Of a stretch of 34,473 bases of DNA, positions 1-8,974 are shown piece after piece. The translations under genes and the position numbers were made by a program. The stretch's first letter is position 1; every line of letters begins with the position of its first letter. The DNA is from an uncultured Collinsella sp. (lineage in GTDB: Bacteria > Actinomycetota > Coriobacteriia > Coriobacteriales > Coriobacteriaceae). The DNA is taken from the NCBI GenBank assembly GCA_902462065.1, contig CABQAK010000025.1:1-34473 (forward strand), written 5' to 3'. Under the pieces are notes generated by a model that made no database searches, was not told where the DNA came from, and saw only the letters and a list, made by a program, of their open reading frames with translations.

Positions 1-3000
1 GCTGCCCGCACCGGCGCCCGCCTTGTAGGGCACCGACAGCTTGCGGCTCTTGGGAAAGTTCACCGCACCATAGCGGGTCTTAAGCTCAAAGGCCACCTTC
101 TTGGGCACGTCGACGCCCAAAAACGTGATGCGACCGCCACTGAGCGTGACGCTCTCGAGCCCCAGGCGCTCGCCGCGAATACGGATGCGCGCGCGGTTGA
201 ACAGGTTGAGCCCCGCCAACGGCAGTTCACCGTGCGCGGCCTCGGTCTCTTCCTGTACCTCGTCGATGCTCTCCAGGTCCTCGGCCGCTGCGAGCTTACG
301 GTACACGAGCACGCGCTGATCCACCGCCGGCATGTACTCCTCGGACAAGAAGTAGTCGGCCGGCAGGTTAATGCCCACGCTCGCCGCCTCCACGCCGGCA
401 TTGTCATCGCCACGCGCCTCGGCCACTGCCTGGCCCAGCATCTGCGTAAACAGGTCAAAGCCCACGCTCGACAGGTTGCCGTGCTGCTCGGCGCCCATAA
501 GCGAGCCGGCACCACGGATCTCCAGGTCGCGCATGGCGATGCGCATGCCGCTGCCCAGGTCTTGGAACTCGGACAGTGCGGTCAGGCGCGCCGTCGCCTC
601 CTCGGTGAGCGGCAGCTCGCCCGGGAACATAAAGTACGCGTAGGCCTGCGTGGCAGAACGGCCCACACGGCCCTTGAGCTGGTAGAGCTGCGCCAAACCC
701 AGGCGCTGCGAATCCTCGATGATCAGCGTGTTGGCGGTCGCGTTGTCGATGCCACTCTCCACGATGGTCGTGGCGATGAGCACGTCGATCTTTTTGGTCG
801 CGAACTCGATCATCACATCCTCAACCTCGCGCGGGCTCATCTTGCCGTGCGCCACGCCCACGCGCGCCTCGGGCGCGGCCTCGTGCACGCGCGCCACGGC
901 GTCGTCGATGGTCTTGACGCGGTTGGACACGTAGTACACCTGACCGCCGCGGCCCACCTCCAGGCGAATCGCCGCACTTACCACGTCAGGGTCGTACTCC
1001 CCCACGTGCACGATCACGGGACGACGCCCGGTCGGCGGCGTGGTGATCAGGCTCATGTCGCGCACGCCACTCGTGGCCATCTGCATGGTACGTGGGATGG
1101 GCGTGGCCGAAAGCGTGAGCACATCGATCTGTTCGCGCAGGTTCTTGAGCTGCTCCTTGTGCTGCACGCCAAAGCGCTGTTCCTCATCGATGATCACCAG
1201 GCCCAGGTTCTTGGGGTTCACATCGGCCGAAAGCAGACGATGCGTGCCGATGAGCACGTCGATCGTGCCCTCGGCAAACGCCTTGAGCGCGCGCTTCTGC
1301 TGCGCCGGTGTGCGAAAGCGGCTGAGTACCTCGACCTCAAGGCCAAACGGGGCAAAACGCTCAAAGAACGTCTCGTAGTGCTGCTGGGCCAGAATGGTCG
1401 TGGGGCAGAGCACCATGACCTGGCGGCCGGAGTCCACGCACTTAAACGCCGCGCGCAGGGCGACCTCGGTCTTGCCAAAGCCCACGTCGCCGCACAGCAG
1501 GCGGTCCATGGGCTTGGGCGCCTCCATGTCGGCCTTAATGTCGGCGATGGCCTCCAGCTGGTCGCGCGTCTCGTCGTAAGGGAAGCTCTCCTCCATCTCG
1601 ATCTGCTCGGGTGTGTCGGGCGGGCAGGCGATACCGGTAATCGACGAGCGGCGCGTATACAGATCGACCAGGTCAAACGCCAGCTTTTTGGCGTTTTTGC
1701 GCGCCTTGTTCGTGGCACGCGTCCAGTCGGCGGTGTTGAGCCTGGTCAGGCGCGGCTTGTCGCCGTCGGGGCCAACATAGCGCGTGATACGGTCGACCTG
1801 CTCGAGCGGCACGTAGAGTTTGTCGCCGTCGGCATATTCCAGCAAAAAGTAGTCGCGTTCCTTGCCGCCCACTTCCTGACGCGCGATCTCGCTAAAGAGC
1901 GCGATGCCGTGAGTGGCGTGCACCACGTAGTCGCCCGGCTTAAACGGGAACGTGATCTGCGTAATGTCCACCTTGCGGCGGCTGCGCGCGCGGTTGGCGT
2001 CCATGCGGGCGTTGAGGTCGGCAATCGAGAACACGGCCAGGTTGGCATCGGGCACCACCACGCCCTGCGGCAGGGCGGCATCGACAAAGGTCACGCGTCC
2101 GCGCGAGATGGTGGGCACGGCGGCACCGGCGGCTGCCTGGGCGGCACCCGCCTCGAGCGAGCGGGCGTTGAGTGCGTCGGCCTTACGCTCGCGAATGGAA
2201 GCGTGGGCCTCCTGGCGTGCGGCACGGTCGGCGGAATCCGCCGCTGCCACGCGCACGCGGTCGCCGATAGCGCCGGCATTTTCGGGCGCCGCGGTCAGCG
2301 ATTCCTCAAAGGTAATGCCCTCGTCGCCAAAGGTGAGCTCCATCGACTCACGCGCGCCGCGGTCGGGAATGGCAAACACGCAGGCATAGCGCTTGCCCAC
2401 GACCTCCTGGATGCGCGTCATAAAACGGTTGTCCGAGCCTGCGATGGCAGGCTGCTCAATCTTGAGCTCGGCCGTCACCGCGCCGCCGGCACGAATGAGG
2501 CTTACGTAGTTCAGGCGCTGCTGGGCACCAAAATCGAGCTGTTGAGCGCGCACGTACAGACCGTCCAGGCGGTCAATCCCCGCCTCGCCGGCACGGGCCT
2601 CGATATCCTCGTAGGCACGCAGGCAGTCGTCGAACAGCGAGCGCGGCTCGGACAAAACCACAAGCGCCTTGCCGCTCACGTGTGCCAACGGGCTTACGGT
2701 CTGGCCGTACATCACCGGCAAAAAGCGGTCGAGCTCGGGCGTGACGATGCGTGCATCCACCATCTCGAGCAGCGCTGCCAGCTTGCTATCGTCCTGGCTG
2801 GCGCGGTAGAGCGCCACGTGCATGTTGTGGACCGCCTCATCGGTAAGCGCCAGCTCACGGCAGGGGAAGATCTCGATACTGTCCTCGTTGCCGATGGTTT
2901 GGCCCGTGGAGCTCACCATGCGGCGGATGCGGTCAATCTCGTCGCCAAAGAACTCGATGCGTACGGGCGCCTTTTCCTGTGCGGGGAACACCTCGACGGT

Positions 3001-3537
3001 GTCGCCGTGCACGCGGAACAGACCGGGCGCGTCGGCGGCGCCGGCATTGGTGTAGCCCATGCCCACCAGGCGCTGCGGCACCTCGTCAAAAGGAATCTCC
3101 TCGCCCACCGCAAAAGTGGTGGACTCCCAATAGCGACTCTCGACCGGCGGCACGCAGCGCAGCAGCGCACGGGCCGAGGCAACCATGATGCAGTTGTCCC
3201 CGCGCACGATGCGCCCCAGAGCCTCGCAGCGCTGCGCCACCACGGCGTCGTCGGGCGCCTGCTCGCGCCACGGATAGTCCTTGCGCTCGGGAAAACGGCA
3301 CACATGCGCCAAGCCCACATAGGCGGCCAGACTGCGCGCGGCGCGATCGGCCGCATCCTCGCCACTCACAATGTAGACCGTGGGGCGCGGGCGGCGCGCA
3401 AACTGGGCGGCCGCCATAAGCGTGCGGCCCGACTGCGACACAGCCAGCGTCACGTCCTCGCCGGCATCGAGTCCGGCCTCGACGGTCTGCAAGGCCTCGG
3501 CAGTGTAGAGCTGCGCGGCTATACGGTGAATGAGCAT
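1..3537 (-). CDS. mfd: Transcription-repair coupling factor Mfd (3' end outside window)
   Basis: ATP-dependent translocase that removes RNA polymerase stalled at DNA lesions and recruits UvrA for nucleotide excision repair. The window holds 1179 codons and the frame is still open at base 1. As family members are about 1150-1200 residues, only a short C-terminal tail should be missing. The N-terminal third matches the UvrB-like module in position. The RNA-polymerase-interacting region is marked by DYVVHATHGI near residue 540. The RecG-like motor has Walker A GDVGFGKT (Lys about 689) and Walker B DEEQRFG (Asp about 784). The ATG at 3537 is chosen because GGAGG lies 7 bases upstream. A hairpin followed by T residues lies just before that site (3563-3590). 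A 1185-codon open frame on the opposite strand is a composition shadow. Family assignment is very secure. Confidence 0.97.
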   Translation of the reverse strand, partial: MLIHRIAAQLYTAEALQTVEAGLDAGEDVTLAVSQSGRTLMAAAQFARRPRPTVYIVSGEDAADRAARSLAAYVGLAHVCRFPERKDYPWREQAPDDAVVAQRCEALGRIVRGDNCIMVASARALLRCVPPVESRYWESTTFAVGEEIPFDEVPQRLVGMGYTNAGAADAPGLFRVHGDTVEVFPAQEKAPVRIEFFGDEIDRIRRMVSSTGQTIGNEDSIEIFPCRELALTDEAVHNMHVALYRASQDDSKLAALLEMVDARIVTPELDRFLPVMYGQTVSPLAHVSGKALVVLSEPRSLFDDCLRAYEDIEARAGEAGIDRLDGLYVRAQQLDFGAQQRLNYVSLIRAGGAVTAELKIEQPAIAGSDNRFMTRIQEVVGKRYACVFAIPDRGARESMELTFGDEGITFEESLTAAPENAGAIGDRVRVAAADSADRAARQEAHASIRERKADALNARSLEAGAAQAAAGAAVPTISRGRVTFVDAALPQGVVVPDANLAVFSIADLNARMDANRARSRRKVDITQITFPFKPGDYVVHATHGIALFSEIARQEVGGKERDYFLLEYADGDKLYVPLEQVDRITRYVGPDGDKPRLTRLNTADWTRATNKARKNAKKLAFDLVDLYTRRSSITGIACPPDTPEQIEMEESFPYDETRDQLEAIADIKADMEAPKPMDRLLCGDVGFGKTEVALRAAFKCVDSGRQVMVLCPTTILAQQHYETFFERFAPFGLEVEVLSRFRTPAQQKRALKAFAEGTIDVLIGTHRLLSADVNPKNLGLVIIDEEQRFGVQHKEQLKNLREQIDVLTLSATPIPRTMQMATSGVRDMSLITTPPTGRRPVIVHVGEYDPDVVSAAIRLEVGRGGQVYYVSNRVKTIDDAVARVHEAAPEARVGVAHGKMSPREVEDVMIEFATKKIDVLIATTIVESGIDNATANTLIIEDSQRLGLAQLYQLKGRVGRSATQAYAYFMFPGELPLTEEATARLTALSEFQDLGSGMRIAMRDLEIRGAGSLMGAEQHGNLSSVGFDLFTQMLGQAVAEARGDDNAGVEAASVGINLPADYFLSEEYMPAVDQRVLVYRKLAAAEDLESIDEVQEETEAAHGELPLAGLNLFNRARIRIRGERLGLESVTLSGGRITFLGVDVPKKVAFELKTRYGAVNFPKSRKLSVPYKAGAGAGS

Positions 3538-3562
3538 GCTGTTCCTCCGGCATCGCAACGCC

Positions 3563-3590
3563 AAAAGCCCGCCGGGGCAAGCTCGGCGGG
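3563..3590 (-). terminator. Terminator-like hairpin directly upstream of the mfd ribosome binding site
   Basis: On the minus strand, CCCGCCG pairs with CGGCGGG around a 9-base loop and is followed by CTTTTGG. It ends about 25 bases before the mfd ATG, too close for a promoter to fit between. It is either a leaky terminator of the upstream transcript or a leader attenuator that mfd transcription must read through. Confidence 0.5.
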
Positions 3591-3663
3591 TATGCGGCGG
3601 ATTTCATTGCCTGTCATGGTAGCGCATGGAAAGGACTCCGGCTCAAGGGCAAACCCAGCCCCG

Positions 3664-3689
3664 CAAAAAACGCCAGACGAAGATGCGTT
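3664..3689 (-). terminator. Possible terminator after nth
   Basis: Just downstream of the nth stop the minus strand reads a short AACGC/GCGTT stem, an 11-base loop and a run of six T. The stem is weak, so efficiency is uncertain. A promoter for mfd would have to lie between this site and the hairpin at 3563-3590. Confidence 0.4.
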
Positions 3690-3694
3690 CCGCC

Positions 3695-4360
3695 CTACCC
3701 CGCTACGCGCACGCTGGGACACAAATCCGCCAGCGGGCACTCGTCGCACTTGGGTTTGCGGGCGTCGCAGATCTCACGGCCAAAGGTGATCCACTGGTGG
3801 TTGACCGACTCCCAATACTCGTGCGGCAAAATCTTGAGCAGATCTTGCTCGGTCTTGAGCGGCTCCTTGGCATGCGTCTTGGGGCTCAGCATCAGGCGGT
3901 GCGCGATGCGGTTGACGTGCGTATCGACCGCGATGCCCTCGACAATGCCAAACCCCACGTTGAGCACGATGTTCGCCGTTTTGCGCCCCACACCCGGCAG
4001 CTTGACGAGTTCCTTCATGTCGGCAGGTACCTCGCCGCCGTAATCGGCAACGATCATCTGCGCGGCCTCCACGGCGTGTTTGGCCTTGCTCTTATAAAAG
4101 CCAAGCGACTTGATGGTATCCGCCACATCGACCACACTCGCCCCCGCCATGGCCTCGGACGTGGGCCACTGGGCAAACAGCTTCGGCGTCACCTTGTTGA
4201 CCTGTGCGTCGGTCGTCTGCGCCGAGAGCAGCACCGCGATGAGCAGCCTAAAGGGATTCTCGTGGTCCAAAAAGCACTCGACCGGGCCATAGCGACGGTT
4301 GAGGCGCTCGCACACCTCGATGGCGCGCTCGCGTTTGGCGGCATTGGTCTCGCGTGGCAT
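3695..4360 (-). CDS. nth: Endonuclease III (DNA glycosylase/AP lyase)
   Basis: Bifunctional base-excision repair enzyme that removes oxidised pyrimidines and cleaves the abasic site. The 221-residue product has the helix-hairpin-helix LPGVGRKTAN with catalytic Lys127, then VDTHVNR with catalytic Asp146. It ends with a complete [4Fe-4S] loop, Cys198-X6-Cys205-X2-Cys208-X5-Cys214. The start is the ATG at 4360, preceded by GAGGAG at good spacing; the in-frame codons further upstream lack such a site. It lies 63 bases downstream of the ABC transporter stop on the same strand, so the two may be co-transcribed, and mfd follows, making a small repair cluster. Length and all key residues are standard. 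Confidence 0.96.
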   Translation of the reverse strand: MPRETNAAKRERAIEVCERLNRRYGPVECFLDHENPFRLLIAVLLSAQTTDAQVNKVTPKLFAQWPTSEAMAGASVVDVADTIKSLGFYKSKAKHAVEAAQMIVADYGGEVPADMKELVKLPGVGRKTANIVLNVGFGIVEGIAVDTHVNRIAHRLMLSPKTHAKEPLKTEQDLLKILPHEYWESVNHQWITFGREICDARKPKCDECPLADLCPSVRVAG

Positions 4361-4423
4361 AACGACTCCTCGGCTCAACGGCATAACAAACCTATGGGCA
4401 CGATTGTCCCACGTATGGGGTCT

Positions 4424-6226
4424 TTACGCCTCCAAAAATGCGCCGGTCTGGCGGCTCCACAGGCTTGCGTATTCGCCGCCTGCCTCGACAAGCTGCGCAT
4501 GCGTGCCGTCCTCGACAATCTCGCCGTCCGCCAGCACCACGATGCGGTCGAGCGCCGCCACGGTGGACAGGCGATGCGCCACCACAATGGAGGTGCGGCC
4601 GCGCATCAGGTTCTCGAGCGCCTCCTGCACCAGCGCCTCGGACTCACTGTCCAGGGCAGACGTCGCCTCGTCGAGCACCAGGATCGGCGCGTCGGTCAGG
4701 ATAGCGCGGGCGATGGCCACGCGCTGACGTTGGCCGCCCGAAAGCTTGACGCCGCGCTCGCCCACCATGGTGTCAAAGCCGTTGGGCAGGCGGTCGATAA
4801 ACTCAGTCGCATTAGCCAAGCGAGCCGCCTCGCGAATCTGTTCGTCGGTGGCGTCGGGGCGGCCGTAGGCGATATTCTCGCGAATGGAGCGGTGGAACAG
4901 CAGCGCCTCCTGCGGCACGTAGGCAACCTGGCGACGCAGGCTCTGCTGCGTGCAGCGCGAGACGTCCTGACCGTCCACGAGCACGCGGCCGCCCTGAACA
5001 TCGTCTAGGCGCAGCAGCAGTTTGGTGAGCGTCGTCTTACCCGAGCCCGATTTGCCCACCAGGCCCACGCGCTGGCCCGCCGCCACGTGAAGCGTCAGGT
5101 CGTCGAACACGTTCTCGCCCGCCGCGGCGTCACGGTATGCAAAGCTCAGGTGCTCAAAATCAATCGCACCTTCGGTCACTTTAAGCTCGGGAGCGTTCTC
5201 GTCGTCTGCCACCAGACGCGGCTCGTCCAGCACACGCGTCATCTCGGCCGCATCGCCCAGCGCGCGGTTGATGCGCTGCATCATGGAGCTTACGTAGTTC
5301 AGACGCATGGTGAGGTTATAGGTGTAGGTAAAGATCATGACGAGCGAGCCGGCCGAGATGCCAAACCACGCGTTGCCGCCCGCCACGAACACACTCACCA
5401 CGGCCATGGTGATGACGATAAGACCCGAGGTCGTAAAGTTGCGCTGCATCATGGCGTGCATCGAGACCGTCTCGGCATCGCGCGCGGCACGATCGGCGGC
5501 GTCGAACAGATCGCGTTCAAAGTCCTCGCGCCCGCAGGTCTTGACGGCCAAGATGTTCGTGACCGCGTCGGAGAGCACGCCCGAGAGCTTGTTCTGCGCG
5601 GCGGACGTCGCGGCCGAAAGCGGCATGATGCGCTTGTACATAAGCCAGACGAACGCAATGTAGACGACCATGATGCCCACCAGGATCACGGTAAACGTCG
5701 GCACCACCGGAGCGAGCGCCGCTACCGTGCAGACAACCGAGGTGATGGTGGGAATGAGCGAATACACCGTCACGTCGACCAGACCCGTGTAGCCGCTCAT
5801 AAAACGGCTTGTCTGGCTCACAAGCGATCCGCCAAAGCGGCTGGTATGGAATGTCATGGATTGGTTGGAGAGCGTGTCGAAGCATAGACGCGCCAGGTGA
5901 TAGTTGCCTGCGATCTCGAGCTTGTAGACGGTGTAGTCCTGTAGCTTGGAGAGGATCTGACCCACCAGGTTGACGAGTACGAGCGCCAGGATATAGGGGC
6001 CGAAGACCTCAAACACCTGGTCACCCGCCACGGGACCGGCTTGAACGCGGTCGACAATGAGGGCCATCACATAGGTATTGGCAAACGTCAGCAAAAAGAT
6101 GTAGCCCGCCGACGAGAACACCGAGAGAAAGACAATCAGCGGCTGCGTGCGCGTGACACCCCAAAACCGCTGCAGCGTGCGGCGCACGGTGGAGCGGCTG
6201 AGCGGGCTGGTGCTTCTCTGAGACAT
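4424..6226 (-). CDS. ABC exporter half-transporter (fused membrane and ATPase domains)
   Basis: A 600-residue ATP-driven exporter subunit. The N-terminal half carries the type I exporter membrane domain, about six hydrophobic segments between residues 25 and 310. The C-terminal half is the nucleotide-binding domain. It has Walker A GKSGSGKTT, the signature LSGGQRQRVAIARA, Walker B ILVLDEATSALD and the switch histidine in VAHRLST. Half-transporters act as homodimers or with a partner subunit. No adjacent partner gene is present, so a homodimer is more likely. The ATG at 6226 is preferred over upstream in-frame starts because AAAGGAAG precedes it closely. The substrate cannot be told from sequence; lipids, peptides or drugs are all possible for this family. 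Confidence 0.9.
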   Translation of the reverse strand: MSQRSTSPLSRSTVRRTLQRFWGVTRTQPLIVFLSVFSSAGYIFLLTFANTYVMALIVDRVQAGPVAGDQVFEVFGPYILALVLVNLVGQILSKLQDYTVYKLEIAGNYHLARLCFDTLSNQSMTFHTSRFGGSLVSQTSRFMSGYTGLVDVTVYSLIPTITSVVCTVAALAPVVPTFTVILVGIMVVYIAFVWLMYKRIMPLSAATSAAQNKLSGVLSDAVTNILAVKTCGREDFERDLFDAADRAARDAETVSMHAMMQRNFTTSGLIVITMAVVSVFVAGGNAWFGISAGSLVMIFTYTYNLTMRLNYVSSMMQRINRALGDAAEMTRVLDEPRLVADDENAPELKVTEGAIDFEHLSFAYRDAAAGENVFDDLTLHVAAGQRVGLVGKSGSGKTTLTKLLLRLDDVQGGRVLVDGQDVSRCTQQSLRRQVAYVPQEALLFHRSIRENIAYGRPDATDEQIREAARLANATEFIDRLPNGFDTMVGERGVKLSGGQRQRVAIARAILTDAPILVLDEATSALDSESEALVQEALENLMRGRTSIVVAHRLSTVAALDRIVVLADGEIVEDGTHAQLVEAGGEYASLWSRQTGAFLEA

Positions 6227-6296
6227 GGGCTTCCTTTCGCGTCTGATAGGGCGAAACGCCATTGTTGCACATTGGAGCACGCTTCAGACAAGTGCG

Positions 6297-6342
6297 ATAC
6301 GAAAAGCGGTGGGGCACCCGCGTTTGTGCCGATGCCCCACCG
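6297..6342 (-). terminator. Terminator of rmuC
   Basis: A perfect 10-base stem, CGGTGGGGCA with its complement, around a 16-base loop, is followed by CTTTTCG on the minus strand. It starts 11 bases after the rmuC stop codon. Confidence 0.7.
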
Positions 6343-6353
6343 TCTTGTTGCAA

Positions 6354-7709
6354 TTAGTCCTCGTCTTCTTGGTCTGTGGGAAGGCCCGCGGGCGTGAGTC
6401 CCAAGATCTCATCGGCTTGGTCGGCGTCTTCCAGCGCGTCGATGTCCTTGAGCTTGCGCTCCATAACGTTGGTGCGCGTGGTGATGATGCCCTCGACCGT
6501 TTTGCCCGCGGTCTCGATTTGCTGGTGGGCGCGGCGCAGCGCCTTTTGATAGCGCGGCAGCTCGGCCTTGACGGCGGAGAGCACGCGCAGTACGTCGTCG
6601 GTACGTTTTTGCAGCCTAAACGTCTGGTAGCTCATCTGCAGGCTGTTGAGAATGGCGGCCATAGTGCTGGGACCGGCAACGTTGACATGATAGTCGCGGC
6701 CCAGGGTTTCGATGAGCCCGGGTCGGCTGACGACCTCGGCGTACAGCCCCTCAAACGGCACGAACATGATGCCAAAGTTGGTCGTTGCCGGCACACTCAG
6801 GTACTTTTCGCAGATGTCCTTTGCCTCGCGTTTCACCATCATATCGAGCGTCTTGCGCGCTGCGGCAACGGCCTCCGCATCGCCCGACTCCTGGGCGTCG
6901 AGCAGATGCTCGTACGCGTCGCCCGGGAATTTGGAGTCGATCGGCAGCAGCACGGGATCGCCCTCGTCTACCGGCAGCTTGACGGCAAACTCAACGCGCT
7001 CCGAGGCGCCGGGCCTGGTGGCAACGTTTTCCAGATACTGGTCGGGTGTGAGGATGTCCGTCAGGATCGCACCCAGCTGTACCTCGCCCAAAATGCCGCG
7101 CGCTTTTACATTGCCCAGCACACGCTTGAGGTCGCCTACGCCGGTGGCGATAGATTGCATATCGCCCAGGCCCTTGTACACGGCCTCGAGCTGGTCGCTC
7201 ACCTGCTTAAACGATGCCGAAAGTCGGTCGTTGAGCGTGCGAGAGAGCTTCTCGTCCACCGTCGCGCGCATCTGATCGAGCTGCACGTTGTTGTCTTCGC
7301 GGATGGCACCCAGCTGAGCATCGACCGTCTCGCGCACCTTGTCCAGGCGATGCTCGATGCCCTCGCGATTGGCGCCGAGCTGTTGGGCGGTCTCGCGGCG
7401 CAGATCATCCATCCGGTCACCGGCTTGCGAGAACTCGCGCGCGATGGTCAGGTAACGTTGCTGCTCTACGGCCGCATCGGTCGTCTGCTGCTGCGCGATG
7501 GCATTGGCCGTGCGACGGGTTTCGGCCAGCGCGACGTTCAGGGCATCGAGCGCTTTGTTAGCCTGCTCGAGTGCTGCCAGCGTTTCCGCGCTACTGTCGC
7601 CACGCTCCCGCAACTCGGCACGCAGGCTCTTGAGTTGGAGGGCGCAAGCCACAGCAACCCCCACCGCCACCAAGGCGATCACAACAAGCACAATATCAAT
7701 AGCAGACAT
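6354..7709 (-). CDS. rmuC: RmuC family DNA recombination protein
   Basis: RmuC proteins are predicted nucleases that limit inversions between short inverted repeats; the exact biochemistry is not settled. This 451-residue product has one N-terminal membrane helix (about residues 4-24). A long charged coiled coil follows to about residue 180, then the conserved RmuC core, which includes LGNVKARGILGEVQLG, FPGDAYEHLLDA and MFVPFEGLYAEV. The ATG at 7709 is used, with GGCGGAG just upstream. The longer in-frame extension starts with TTG at 7742 and has no clear site. It lies 51 bases after the HTH gene of the cassette upstream. The encoded activity is relevant here because this window is rich in long inverted repeats. 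Confidence 0.93.
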   Translation of the reverse strand: MSAIDIVLVVIALVAVGVAVACALQLKSLRAELRERGDSSAETLAALEQANKALDALNVALAETRRTANAIAQQQTTDAAVEQQRYLTIAREFSQAGDRMDDLRRETAQQLGANREGIEHRLDKVRETVDAQLGAIREDNNVQLDQMRATVDEKLSRTLNDRLSASFKQVSDQLEAVYKGLGDMQSIATGVGDLKRVLGNVKARGILGEVQLGAILTDILTPDQYLENVATRPGASERVEFAVKLPVDEGDPVLLPIDSKFPGDAYEHLLDAQESGDAEAVAAARKTLDMMVKREAKDICEKYLSVPATTNFGIMFVPFEGLYAEVVSRPGLIETLGRDYHVNVAGPSTMAAILNSLQMSYQTFRLQKRTDDVLRVLSAVKAELPRYQKALRRAHQQIETAGKTVEGIITTRTNVMERKLKDIDALEDADQADEILGLTPAGLPTDQEDED

Positions 7710-7760
7710 AAACTCCGCCCAACAAACCCAATCGAGCACCAATCAAAACCGCGATCAATC

Positions 7761-8324
7761 TTACCCCGCCATACGCACCGGGCGCCCGGTCCCTTCTTGG
7801 GCGCCCCTCTCCTCCGCATATTCCATAATGCGGCGCGCCGTCTCCCTGCTCACCTTTGAGTCATCACCGGCTAAATATGCGTACACGTTTCCCTTATTCA
7901 GATTCAAATCGCGGCAGAGACCGTAGCGCGTTACGCCCGATTCCTCTAGCGCTCCCAACGTTCTTTTTCGCATCAGGGCGTTGATCCTTCTGTCCGCCAC
8001 TGGCTTTTCCTTCACCGCTCTATACGCACGCCAAACGTTGGCATAACGATTAGGAAGTTTATCCTCGGCGCATAGAGATGCCAGGCTACCCGTTTGGGCG
8101 TACAAGGACAAAACGCCTCGGTAACCCTCTTCCATCCACGAACCCTCGGATAAGCCCAGAACGTATTCGGCTTTACCCTGTGCCAAAGCGAGCAAAAACA
8201 GGGGCTCCGCCACGCGCGGCGCAACCGTCGTCGCTTGCTTAACCAGTTTTCTAAAACTGAGCGACTGCTGTCCGGATAGCTCTCGGCAATAGCCTTTTAA
8301 GAATCCCTCAAAGGTCAGATTCAA
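7761..8324 (-). CDS. HTH-domain protein, putative partner/antitoxin of the nucleotidyltransferase
   Basis: A 187-residue protein. The N-terminal 120 residues are mostly helical and have no motif I recognise. The C-terminal part (about 121-160) looks like a helix-turn-helix, with GALEESGVTRYGLCRDLNLN followed by KGNVYAYL. The start is a TTG at 8324 overlapping the stop of the upstream gene (TTGA). A strong GGAGG sits 7 bases before it, inside the upstream reading frame. The frame runs open further upstream to 8444, but that part overlaps the nucleotidyltransferase and has no ribosome site. Tight coupling suggests stoichiometric production with the nucleotidyltransferase, as in toxin-antitoxin pairs. 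The antitoxin role is inferred from context only. Confidence 0.8.
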   Translation of the reverse strand: MNLTFEGFLKGYCRELSGQQSLSFRKLVKQATTVAPRVAEPLFLLALAQGKAEYVLGLSEGSWMEEGYRGVLSLYAQTGSLASLCAEDKLPNRYANVWRAYRAVKEKPVADRRINALMRKRTLGALEESGVTRYGLCRDLNLNKGNVYAYLAGDDSKVSRETARRIMEYAEERGAQEGTGRPVRMAG

Positions 8325-8851
8325 CCGAGCACCTCCTTTTTGTATTGCCTGTATGCACAGACCATCTCTTGATAACTCCGCTCCGAAGGCGACGACGCCA
8401 GTGCTTCTCCCTCGTCGAATATAAGCCGTTCGAGCAGCCCCCAATCAAGTCGGTCGACGAATGCCTGACTATGAAGATCGATGATGTCGTTCGGACGGAA
8501 GGCATAGAGCTTCATTACCGCCAGATCCTCCAAGGATGGCGTAAAGTACCTGATAAAACGCGCCCCAATATCCAAGGGGATCAAACGATCTTCGTAATTG
8601 AATGGCATCTGATTACAATATGCCACCGCCATACCATTCACCTCGGGGTATCGAGCTATGATCTCGCGGAGGCACCTGTCCGCCTCAAACACATCGATGT
8701 CATGTGTAACCGAACGATTCGTCACATCGTTTAGCATGAAGGCGCTTCCTCCCACCAATACAACGCTCGGCCTGTCGTCTCTTGGACCTATTTCCAGCTC
8801 TGCCTCTTCGTCAATGCCCAACAGAGTCTGCTCTAAATCCTGCTTATACAT
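8321..8851 (-). CDS. Nucleotidyltransferase-fold protein (DUF6036/AbiEii-like), putative toxin
   Basis: A 176-residue protein with the nucleotidyltransferase superfamily signature: GGSA at residues 34-37 and a DID acidic pair at 51-53. A SLEDLAVMKLYAF helix follows, as in minimal nucleotidyltransferases of the DUF6036 and AbiEii type. Such enzymes can transfer nucleotides to tRNA or protein and are common toxin components. The ATG at 8851 has AGGA 7 bases upstream. It is the first gene of a two-gene unit and overlaps the HTH gene by four bases. GC content is visibly lower than in the flanking genes, and an AT-rich promoter-like stretch precedes it, suggesting acquisition. The fold is well supported; toxicity is not shown. 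Confidence 0.85.
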   Translation of the reverse strand: MYKQDLEQTLLGIDEEAELEIGPRDDRPSVVLVGGSAFMLNDVTNRSVTHDIDVFEADRCLREIIARYPEVNGMAVAYCNQMPFNYEDRLIPLDIGARFIRYFTPSLEDLAVMKLYAFRPNDIIDLHSQAFVDRLDWGLLERLIFDEGEALASSPSERSYQEMVCAYRQYKKEVLG

Positions 8852-8881
8852 AACAAATCCTATTATTATTCAACTTCAATA

Positions 8882-8909
8882 ATACTATTCAGTCGCACGA
8901 CAGGACCAA
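8882..8909 (-). promoter_or_regulatory. Candidate promoter of the nucleotidyltransferase/HTH cassette
   Basis: On the minus strand TTGGTC and TAGTAT are separated by 16 bases in a locally AT-rich stretch 31 bases before the ATG at 8851. The match to consensus is partial. Confidence 0.3.
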
Positions 8910-8974
8910 CAGGATGCAAGAATTCCGCTCGTGGCGATAATCCCTACACCCTAGAAGTCCTAATGTTACAAACG

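Noticed and set aside
232..3789. 1185-codon open frame on the plus strand opposite mfd
   Set aside because: It is exactly antisense to mfd, has no ribosome site and an Arg/His/Ala/Gly-rich product. GC-rich third positions remove stops from the opposite frame.
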